Assembly (NCBI GenBank): GCA_955652265.1 | Contig: CATPBD010000125.1 | Coordinates: 1 to 5,204 of the forward strand | Source: an uncultured Gemmatimonadaceae bacterium | GTDB taxonomy: Bacteria > Gemmatimonadota > Gemmatimonadetes > Gemmatimonadales > Gemmatimonadaceae | DNA: 5,204 nt | Reading direction: 5' to 3' | Position numbers and translations under genes: made by a program | In this document: positions 1-5,204 of the stretch, piece by piece | Numbering within the stretch: position 1 is the stretch's first letter | Layout of the letters: every line of letters begins with the position of its first letter | Notes under the pieces: generated by a model | The model's input: only the letters and a program-made list of their open reading frames with translations | Told to the model about the DNA's origin: nothing | The model's database searches: none

Positions 1-1951
1 CCACCATGATGAGTGCCGCGCTCGTGATGAGTCCGCCGGTTTGGGAAAGCCCGCTCACAACCGAGGTCCTGTTGTCCCCCGTGCGTTGATACTCCTCTTT
101 GATTCGACTGAGCAGAAACACCTCGTAATCCATCGACAACCCGAAGAGGATGGTGAACAACATCAGGACTATGAACGAGTTGAGTCCGCCCGGAGGCACG
201 AGGCCAATCAGCCCGGCGCCAACGCCGTCCTGAAATACGTACACCAGGAAGCCATAGGCTGCGAGCACTGAGATCAGATTCATCGTAATCGCCTTGATCG
301 GAACCACAATGGAGCGGAAGGCGAAAACCAGAGCGATGAAAGTGATTGCGAGCACGACTGGAATTACTCGCTTCAGACTTCCGAACAGCTCGGCGTCGAA
401 GTCCAGTATGCTGGCGCTGAAGCCGCCAACCTGAATCGCCAGCCCTGCATCGCTGGCGGCCCGCCACGGCTCGGCGCGAAGCTCTCGCACCAGCGTCATC
501 ACCGCTTCTGATTCCGGCGCTGATCGTGGGACGACAAAGACGAGCGCCGATCGCCCGTCCTCACTGGGGTACCCACCAACTAACCGGATGCGTGGATCGG
601 ACGCGAGACGTGATGAGATAGCCGCTATTGCCCTCTCTCGCTCAACGCTCCGGACAGTTCCATTTTCGCGACTCTTCACCAGGATCGCGATGGGACCCAT
701 CCAGCCCGCCGCGAAGTTGCGGTCGAGAAGCTCGTAACCCTGACGCGCTTCCATCGCGGGCGAGAGATCCTTCGCTGCCATGTTCCATGCCTTGAGCCGT
801 AGCGTCGGCACGATCAGCACGCCGAGCACGATCACTGCAGGAATGAGATATCGCCACGGTCTGGTCATCATCTCACGCCCCCATCGCCCCCACAATCGGC
901 CGTCACCGCGCGGCCGCCGCGATAACTGGCGAGGCCAGTTCAGCCTCTCTCCGATCAGCAGCAGCAACGATGGCAGCAGGGTCAGCGTCATCAACACGGA
1001 TGTCATGACGACCGCGACGCCGCCGAGTGCCAGCGTGTGGAGAAAGCGAATGTGCACCAGGAAAAGAGCCAGGAATCCAGTGCACACCGCGAGGCCCGAC
1101 ACCAGCACAACACGCCCCGCCTGGCTGGCGGCAGTTTCGACGGCGCTCCGAAACGAAGCACCGCGCGAGAGCTCCTCGCGACAGCGACTCACCAGGAAGA
1201 GCGCGTAATCGACGCCAATGCCGAGTCCGACCATCGTCACGGCATTCTGAGCGAATATGCTCACGGGCATGACGCGTGACAGCGCATAGAGGACGGCTAG
1301 CGTGATCGCGATCGTCCCCAGAGCCAGGACGAGTGGCAATCCAGCGGCGATCGGCGCGCCGAACACGATGAGCAGCACAACAAGCGTGAGCGGAATGCCG
1401 ATGCGCTCCGCGCGCAACAGGTCATCTGACGCATTCACGTCGAGATCGTGGAAGAGCGAGATCATTCCCGTGACCTTGACGTCGAACGTGGAGCCAGGCT
1501 CGGCTCCGCGCGCTGCTCCCCTGATCTGATCGACCGTCGACTCCGCATCGAAGAACGTCTCGGCATTCGGCCTTACCAGCAAGAGCGCCGAGTGGCCGTC
1601 GCGTCCGAGGAGCGTCTTGTCGCCCGTATTCCAGTAGTGACGCACTCCGCTCATTCCTGCCGAACCGAGCACTCGCTCCAGATTGGCCGCTGCGGCAGCG
1701 AAACGCGGATCTGTCGTTGGAATGCTGGAGGAAGTCAGCACAGCGGGGAAAATGAACGCGGAACCCTTCCCGAAAGCGCGATTGAGATCCCGTGATGCTA
1801 GCTCCGAGGGACTGCCCGGGACAGCGTCGGTGGTTCCGCGAAGCGCTCCCGTCAGCCGGGATGCAAATGGCGCCGCCGCTGCGAGCATTGCTACCCAGGC
1901 GAGGATTACGAGCTTCGGCCGGCGAAGCGCGAGCTGAATGAGAATACGCAT
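1..1951 (-). CDS. MMPL-family RND transporter, C-terminus cut off by window edge
   Basis: This is an inner-membrane exporter of the MMPL branch of the RND superfamily. Such proteins use the proton gradient to move lipids, polyketides or other hydrophobic molecules out of the cytoplasm or inner membrane. I translated the minus strand from ATG at 1951-1949 to the edge: 650 codons with no stop or frameshift. Visible layout: first membrane helix at about residues 13-31; an extracytoplasmic domain to about 180; a helix bundle at about 184-330; a basic, cytoplasmic-type linker; a helix at about 368-387; a second extracytoplasmic domain to about 525; then a second bundle. Both family Asp-Tyr proton-relay pairs are present: D248-Y249 in GLGIGVDYALFL and D608-Y609 in FGLSMDYEVFLLSR. 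Family members usually have 11-12 helices and 700 or more residues, so the last one or two helices lie outside. The start is supported by GAGGGAAG five bases upstream. The gene follows the ligase by 11 bases, which implies co-transcription. The substrate is unknown. The family call is secure. Confidence 0.95.
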   Translation of the reverse strand, partial: MRILIQLALRRPKLVILAWVAMLAAAAPFASRLTGALRGTTDAVPGSPSELASRDLNRAFGKGSAFIFPAVLTSSSIPTTDPRFAAAAANLERVLGSAGMSGVRHYWNTGDKTLLGRDGHSALLLVRPNAETFFDAESTVDQIRGAARGAEPGSTFDVKVTGMISLFHDLDVNASDDLLRAERIGIPLTLVVLLIVFGAPIAAGLPLVLALGTIAITLAVLYALSRVMPVSIFAQNAVTMVGLGIGVDYALFLVSRCREELSRGASFRSAVETAASQAGRVVLVSGLAVCTGFLALFLVHIRFLHTLALGGVAVVMTSVLMTLTLLPSLLLLIGERLNWPRQLSRRPRGDGRLWGRWGREMMTRPWRYLIPAVIVLGVLIVPTLRLKAWNMAAKDLSPAMEARQGYELLDRNFAAGWMGPIAILVKSRENGTVRSVERERAIAAISSRLASDPRIRLVGGYPSEDGRSALVFVVPRSAPESEAVMTLVRELRAEPWRAASDAGLAIQVGGFSASILDFDAELFGSLKRVIPVVLAITFIALVFAFRSIVVPIKAITMNLISVLAAYGFLVYVFQDGVGAGLIGLVPPGGLNSFIVLMLFTILFGLSMDYEVFLLSRIKEEYQRTGDNRTSVVSGLSQTGGLITSAALIMV

Positions 1952-1956
1952 GGTTT

Positions 1957-1964
1957 CTTCCCTC
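1957..1964 (-). promoter_or_regulatory. Ribosome binding site of the MMPL gene, overlapping the ligase stop codon
   Basis: On the minus strand the ligase ends in TGA (1965-1963) and the same bases run into GAGGGAAG, five bases before the transporter ATG. Ribosomes ending the ligase therefore sit on the transporter's Shine-Dalgarno site, an arrangement typical of translational coupling. It also fixes the transporter start. The sequence and spacing are seen directly; the coupling is inferred. Confidence 0.8.
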
Positions 1965-3480
1965 AGGCAGCCGGCAGTAGGCGCGCTTGCTTGATCTTTC
2001 CCGCATCGCCAGCGAATGGACCTTCGCCGAGGCGATACAGCTGGATCTCGGGCACGAGGGTCTGCGGATACTCGCGCCACGCTTCGCGGAAATCCGCGTT
2101 CAGTTCGACCAGGCGCGAAAGGATCGATGCCGAAAAGCGACGAGCAAGCTCGACATCGGGCTCCCTCGAGACCTCGAACAGGAAGCGCGGGCGCACGTCG
2201 CCGTTCGGACTCTCCGCCAGGGAGAGGCAGAACGAATTCGTCATCTCGGCGAGTGCGGTGTCGTGATACAAACACTGCTCGATGTCCTCCGGATAGATGT
2301 TCGCGCCCATGACGCTGATCGTGTAATCGCGACGGCCGAAGATCCAAAGGAAGGGAAGGCGCACGTTCCCGTCACCGTGGTCGCGGCGGAGCTGCTCGAT
2401 GTCGACGCCGACCGAAGCAAGCCGATCTGCCATCTCGTCGCGGGTGAGAACGCCGCCGAGATCGTGCACGTTGTACCGAATGCGGGGCGACAGGAGCGAT
2501 TTGCGCGAGATGGTGAACACCACCTCGTCGTTCTCGTTGACCTCGACGTGATGCATGACGGGGTTGTACTGAAAGACCATCGGCAGCCGGGAATCGGAGC
2601 CGAACAGGGCGAGCTTCACATCCTCATGCTCGCGCGCAAGCCGCCGGATGGCGACCGATATCGGCGTCTCGCCCGCGATGCCGATCTCCAGATCGGTCGC
2701 ACCGTAACCGCTGTAGACTTTTGTGAAGCGCCGGAGCAGATAATCGCGCAGTCCCTCCGACATGCCTTCGCCGCCCGCGAGCCCGAACAGCTTGTACTTC
2801 TCGAAGGGAAACGCTTCCTCGTCGGCAACGTCGATGAGATGCTTGAGAAACGGCGGATACCCGGTGATCAGGTAGGTGTGTTCGGGGCCGAAGAAGCGGA
2901 GAGTGTGGAGAATCTTTGCGATGTCGGGACCGGTGTTCTTTACGATCCCGTTCTTCTGCAGCGAGATCCCCATGTTGATCCCGGTAGCCCACGCGCCCAT
3001 GCTGAAGCCATTGATAGTGATCCATGGCTCGCGCCCGTAGCAGTACGTCGCGAAATAGCTGACGAAGGTGTGACTCTCGTGGCGCTCTCTCTCGCTGCGC
3101 ACCCAGTTGTACGGAGTGCCGGTAGAGCCCGACGACTCGTCGATCATCGTCCGGCCGTGAAGGAAGGAACCGCCGACGCACCGGGCAGCGGTCTCATACG
3201 GCTTGATGTAGTTCTCCTTGTCCGTTTCCGGGACGAGCCGACCGCCTTCAGCGCCAAGGAACTGGCGATATGCGGGCACTCTGCGGACGGCGCGGTAGTA
3301 GGCCCTGCGCGCCTTGACCCGGGATGCCCAGGCGAGATAGCTGGGCGGCAGGAGCCTGAACATCGCGAGAAACGTCGCGTACTTGACGCACGACGCTTTG
3401 AGTATCCAATCGCAGGGCGCCTGCACGGCAAACTCGAGGCGCTCCTTAAGGGTTGGTCGGGTTCGTTGGTCGAGGTTCAT
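1963..3480 (-). CDS. PaaK/CapK-like adenylate-forming ligase (phenylacetate-CoA ligase family)
   Basis: This is a 505-residue member of the ANL superfamily, close to the phenylacetate-CoA ligase (PaaK/CapK) branch. These cytoplasmic enzymes activate a carboxylic acid with ATP to an acyl-adenylate, usually then passing it to CoA or another acceptor. Motifs, numbered from the ATG at 3480: the ATP-binding loop SSGSTGTP (116-123); GYGATD (258-263), which holds the adenine/carboxylate-binding segment; RIRYNVHDLG (333-342), matching the RY...D segment of PaaK proteins; the hinge GRRDY (382-386), keeping the first Asp; MGANIYPEDIE (391-401); and a C-terminal GKIK with the likely catalytic lysine (495 or 497). 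It is longer than typical PaaK (about 430-440), mainly from an N-terminal stretch of roughly 60-70 residues. I chose the ATG at 3480 because GGGAGG lies four bases upstream; an in-frame GTG at 3519 has no such site. It is first in an operon with the MMPL transporter. The substrate is unknown, and true phenylacetate activity is unlikely given the absence of other paa genes nearby. Confidence 0.88.
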   Translation of the reverse strand: MNLDQRTRPTLKERLEFAVQAPCDWILKASCVKYATFLAMFRLLPPSYLAWASRVKARRAYYRAVRRVPAYRQFLGAEGGRLVPETDKENYIKPYETAARCVGGSFLHGRTMIDESSGSTGTPYNWVRSERERHESHTFVSYFATYCYGREPWITINGFSMGAWATGINMGISLQKNGIVKNTGPDIAKILHTLRFFGPEHTYLITGYPPFLKHLIDVADEEAFPFEKYKLFGLAGGEGMSEGLRDYLLRRFTKVYSGYGATDLEIGIAGETPISVAIRRLAREHEDVKLALFGSDSRLPMVFQYNPVMHHVEVNENDEVVFTISRKSLLSPRIRYNVHDLGGVLTRDEMADRLASVGVDIEQLRRDHGDGNVRLPFLWIFGRRDYTISVMGANIYPEDIEQCLYHDTALAEMTNSFCLSLAESPNGDVRPRFLFEVSREPDVELARRFSASILSRLVELNADFREAWREYPQTLVPEIQLYRLGEGPFAGDAGKIKQARLLPAA

Positions 3481-3484
3481 TGGG

Positions 3485-3490
3485 CCTCCC
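3485..3490 (-). promoter_or_regulatory. Ribosome binding site deciding the ligase start
   Basis: GGGAGG on the minus strand ends four bases before the ATG at 3480-3478. The longer reading frame opens with GTG at 3519, preceded only by an A-rich stretch with no Shine-Dalgarno match. The shorter start is therefore preferred, removing 13 residues from the N-terminus. Confidence 0.7.
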
Positions 3491-3548
3491 GGCTGGCGAG
3501 TGAGAGATTCATAGCTCACAATCGCGTTTTTGCGCGGAGGCCTCTATG

Positions 3549-3560
3549 CGTCAAATGACG
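3549..3560. promoter_or_regulatory. Short perfect inverted repeat, candidate operator
   Basis: CGTCA-AA-TGACG is a perfect palindrome with 5-base arms and a 2-base centre, in the gap between the divergent operons. It is 69 bases upstream of the ligase ATG and 55 bases upstream of the TGTCGA element on the other side. On the minus strand its arm contains TTGACG, which resembles a sigma-70 -35 box, but the segment 17 bases on (AAAAAC) is a poor -10. It could bind a dimeric regulator of the ligase-MMPL operon. A repeat this short can arise by chance. Confidence 0.3.
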
Positions 3561-3614
3561 TAGTAGCAGGTCAGCTGTAGTCCTTCCCGCATTTGGGGTC
3601 AGGAAATCGCAAGA

Positions 3615-3641
3615 TGTCGAAATGCACCCCCTCCGATCGAC
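3615..3641 (+). promoter_or_regulatory. Candidate ECF42-type promoter for the DGPF-sigma operon
   Basis: TGTCGA (3615-3620) is followed after exactly 17 bases by CGAC (3638-3641). From memory, ECF42 sigma factors recognise TGTCGA at -35 and a CGA/CGT-type -10, and often transcribe their own DGPF operon. The spacing is right for an ECF promoter. Transcription would start near 3648-3652, leaving a leader of about 30-35 bases that contains the ribosome binding site. An overlapping CGAT at 3634 gives a 13-base spacer, which is too short. Similar matches occur by chance inside genes here, so the position carries as much weight as the motif. Confidence 0.55.
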
Positions 3642-3672
3642 TACTCCCAGAGGCTTTATTCAATCAACGGAA

Positions 3673-3679
3673 GAGGAGG
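3673..3679 (+). promoter_or_regulatory. Strong ribosome binding site of the DGPF gene
   Basis: GAGGAGG ends four bases before the ATG at 3684 and is a near-ideal Shine-Dalgarno sequence. It contrasts with the weak site before the sigma factor gene, so the DGPF protein is probably made in larger amounts from the shared transcript. Confidence 0.75.
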
Positions 3680-3683
3680 AACG

Positions 3684-4040
3684 ATGAAGTACCTGTGCCT
3701 GATTTACGACAACGAGAGTGAGTGGCAGAAATTCCCGAAGGAAGTGCAAGACAAGTACATGGGTGAGTACACGGCGTTTGGCGACAGCATCAAGAAGAGC
3801 GGGCAGTACGTCGGAGCCAATCAGCTTCAACCCAGTCACACTGCCACCGTCGTGCGCTCGCGCAACGGCAAGGTGTCGACCACCGACGGACCATTCGTCG
3901 AGACGAAGGAGCAGCTCGGAGGCTATTACCTCGTCGAGGCAAAAGATCTGAACGACGCGATCAAGGTGGCCTGGCGCATTCCGTCAGCGCGAAGCGGTGC
4001 GATCGAAGTGCGGCCAATCGTGGAGCGCAACGGGGCGTAG
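3684..4040 (+). CDS. YCII-related DGPF-domain protein, partner of an ECF42 sigma factor
   Basis: This is a complete 118-residue soluble protein with no signal peptide or membrane helix. It has the hallmarks of the YCII-related/DGPF family: an N-terminal beta-strand MKYLCLIYDN, the motif STTDGPFVETKEQLGGYYLVE (DGPF at residues 68-71), and the C-terminal signature IPSARSGAIEVRPI (99-112). The family fold is a small dimeric alpha/beta barrel. Its biochemical role is not established; an enzymatic or small-molecule-binding role has been proposed. The gene lies 20 bases upstream of the ECF sigma gene and shares its strand. DGPF genes next to ECF42 factors are a recurrent arrangement and are commonly the sigma factor's main target. 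A candidate ECF42 promoter lies 43 bases upstream, and a GAGGAGG site supports the start. The family is clear; the function is unknown. Confidence 0.95.
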   Translation: MKYLCLIYDNESEWQKFPKEVQDKYMGEYTAFGDSIKKSGQYVGANQLQPSHTATVVRSRNGKVSTTDGPFVETKEQLGGYYLVEAKDLNDAIKVAWRIPSARSGAIEVRPIVERNGA

Positions 4041-4060
4041 CAGTCGGACGCAGAATTTGA

Positions 4061-5204
4061 ATGAACGACGACATTGCAGCGCATGTGCGCGACGGAGTGG
4101 ATGCGATATATCGCTCGAATTCGCGCCGCGTGCTCGCAACTCTGATTCGCCTCCTCGGCGATTTCGATTTGGCCGAGGAGGCGCTGCACGACGCATTCGC
4201 GACGGCGGTGGAGCAGTGGCCGGAGAAGGGAATTCCTTCCAACCCGAGCGCCTGGCTGATTTCAGCTGGACGGTTCAAGGCACTCGACCGCCTGCGCAGG
4301 AGCGCGCGGTTCGAATCAGCCGACGGAGAGGTACTCGACCGCCTTGAGGCGACGGAGACGCCTGAAGAAGACGAAGAGGGAGTGGAAGACGACCGCCTTC
4401 GCCTCATCTTCACCTGCTGTCACCCCGCGTTGAGTGCCGATGCGCAAATCGCGCTCACATTGCGCGAGGTGTGCGGCCTCACCACGGAAGAGGTCGCTCG
4501 AGCTTTCCTGACTCCGGCTCCAACCCTGGCGCAGCGAATCGTCCGCGCAAAGTCGAAGATCCGCGACGCGGGAATCCCGTACGAGATCCCATCGCTCTCT
4601 GATCTGCCCGACCGCCTCGACAGCGTGTTGCACGTGATCTATCTGGTCTTCAACGAAGGGTACCTCGCTTCGGCGGGTCCTGAGCTCATGAGAGAGAGTC
4701 TTTCCGCCGAGGCAATCCGGCTGGGTCGCCTGCTCGTCGAGCTGCTGCCCGAGCCCGAGGCGATGGGTCTTCTCGCGTTGATGCTGTTGCACGAAGCACG
4801 ACGTACGGCGCGCACTTCGACGTCGGGGGAGCTGATCCTTCTCGACGACCAGGACCGCTCACTCTGGAATCGCGAACAGATTCAGGAAGGTGTGACGCTG
4901 GTCGAGCGTGCGCTCACGTCACGACGCATTGGTCCGTATTCACTGCAGGCTGCGATTGCCGCGGTACACGCTGAAGCGCCCGACGCCGCTTCGACGGATT
5001 GGGCGCAGATTGTGGGGTTATACGACGTATTGTTGAAGGCAGAGCCGTCGGCTGTGATTGAACTGAATAGAGCGGCAGCGATCGCGATGCGCGATGGCGC
5101 GGAAGCAGGGCTCAAGCTTATCGACAACATTCTTGCCCGAGGCGAGCTGGAGGATTACTACCTGGCTCACTCGGCGCGTGGTGAATTGTATCGCCGTCTG
5201 GGAC
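4061..5204 (+). CDS. ECF42-type sigma factor with long C-terminal extension, 3' end cut off by window edge
   Basis: This is an alternative RNA polymerase sigma factor of the extracytoplasmic-function class, group ECF42. I read 381 codons from ATG at 4061 without a stop; relatives are about 400-420 residues, so only the end is missing. Region 2 spans about residues 10-80 ([20 protein letters not shown], then [17 protein letters not shown]). An acidic linker (97-111) joins it to region 4 at about 112-170, with the family segment [20 protein letters not shown] and helix-turn-helix [21 protein letters not shown]. The extension carries typical ECF42 blocks: VFNEGY (196-201), [11 protein letters not shown] (260-270), [16 protein letters not shown] (291-306), [14 protein letters not shown] (312-325) and [10 protein letters not shown] (331-340). 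In this group the extension is TPR-like and thought to control activity in place of a separate anti-sigma factor; none is seen here. A TGA in frame immediately before the ATG (4058-4060) fixes the 5' limit. The ribosome binding site is weak (only GGA at 4046-4048), suggesting low or coupled translation after the DGPF gene. Confidence 0.95.
   Translation, partial: MNDDIAAHVRDGVDAIYRSNSRRVLATLIRLLGDFDLAEEALHDAFATAVEQWPEKGIPSNPSAWLISAGRFKALDRLRRSARFESADGEVLDRLEATETPEEDEEGVEDDRLRLIFTCCHPALSADAQIALTLREVCGLTTEEVARAFLTPAPTLAQRIVRAKSKIRDAGIPYEIPSLSDLPDRLDSVLHVIYLVFNEGYLASAGPELMRESLSAEAIRLGRLLVELLPEPEAMGLLALMLLHEARRTARTSTSGELILLDDQDRSLWNREQIQEGVTLVERALTSRRIGPYSLQAAIAAVHAEAPDAASTDWAQIVGLYDVLLKAEPSAVIELNRAAAIAMRDGAEAGLKLIDNILARGELEDYYLAHSARGELYRRLG

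Noticed and set aside
1422..2006. A 194-codon minus-strand frame over the start of the transporter
   Set aside because: It is another frame of the same DNA, overlaps both the MMPL start and the ligase end, and has the Arg/Ser-rich composition of a shadow frame. The MMPL frame is continuous and has clear family motifs.
2400..2426. TGTCGA-N17-CGAT on the plus strand, resembling an ECF42 promoter
   Set aside because: It lies inside the ligase gene on the opposite strand with no plus-strand gene downstream nearby. It is best explained by chance in GC-rich sequence.
2624..3181. A 185-codon minus-strand frame inside the ligase
   Set aside because: It is an out-of-frame shadow, very rich in Arg, lying entirely within the motif-bearing ligase frame.
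3526..3554. TTGACG (3554-3549, minus strand) with a 17-base spacer as a sigma-70 promoter for the ligase
   Set aside because: The corresponding -10 reads AAAAAC, a poor match. No convincing alternative -10 is at a usable distance, so the ligase promoter remains unassigned.
1987..3558. A 523-codon open frame on the plus strand covering the whole ligase gene
   Set aside because: It is antisense to the ligase, which has full ANL motifs, a good ribosome binding site and a coupled downstream gene. The antisense product shows no recognisable domain and is compositionally odd (rich in Arg, Ala, Asp and Val), as expected of the mirror frame of a GC-rich gene.
3622..3687. A 21-codon frame whose TGA overlaps the DGPF ATG, a possible coupled leader peptide
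   Set aside because: It has no ribosome binding site and begins upstream of the predicted transcription start, within the candidate promoter itself.
3874..3899. TGTCGA-N16-CGTC within the DGPF gene, a possible internal promoter for the sigma factor
   Set aside because: It falls on conserved coding sequence including the DGPF motif, so the bases are already explained. A start site there would leave a leader of about 150 bases before the sigma gene. Not impossible, but not supported.
4316..4792. A 158-codon minus-strand frame antisense to the sigma factor
   Set aside because: The plus-strand frame carries all ECF42 blocks. The antisense frame has no recognisable domain.

Overview
The window is GC-rich and densely coding, with two divergent gene pairs separated by a regulatory gap of about 200 bases (3481-3683). 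Each outermost gene runs off its window edge. I found no RNA genes, mobile elements, CRISPR arrays or long repeats. High GC, purine-rich Shine-Dalgarno sites, and an ECF42-type sigma factor paired with a DGPF protein fit a free-living soil- or water-type bacterium. Gemmatimonadota, Acidobacteriota, Proteobacteria and Actinobacteria would all be compatible. The sequence alone does not settle the phylum.

The left arm is on the minus strand and reads from about 3480 down to 1. It starts with a phenylacetate-CoA-ligase-like (PaaK/CapK-type) adenylate-forming enzyme (1963-3480). After an 11-base gap comes an MMPL-family RND transporter (1951 down past position 1; 650 codons visible, C-terminus missing). 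The transporter's ribosome binding site overlaps the ligase stop codon, so the two are almost certainly one operon and probably translationally coupled. Pairing an acyl- or aryl-activating enzyme with an MMPL exporter suggests synthesis and export of a lipid or lipid-like metabolite. The substrate cannot be read from the sequence.

The right arm is on the plus strand and reads from 3684 past 5204. It holds a 118-residue YCII/DGPF-domain protein (3684-4040). This is followed 20 bases later by an ECF sigma factor of the ECF42 type with a long C-terminal extension (4061 to the edge; 381 codons visible, the last few tens missing). This is a known conserved pairing. Upstream of the DGPF gene lies TGTCGA-N17-CGAC (3615-3641), which fits the promoter signature I recall for ECF42 factors and suggests the sigma factor drives its own operon.

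The gap also contains a short perfect inverted repeat (CGTCA-AA-TGACG, 3549-3560) on the ligase side, a possible operator. I see no clearly undescribed system. The points most worth checking are the candidate autoregulatory promoter, the ligase-MMPL pair and its unknown product, and whether the two divergent arms are functionally linked.
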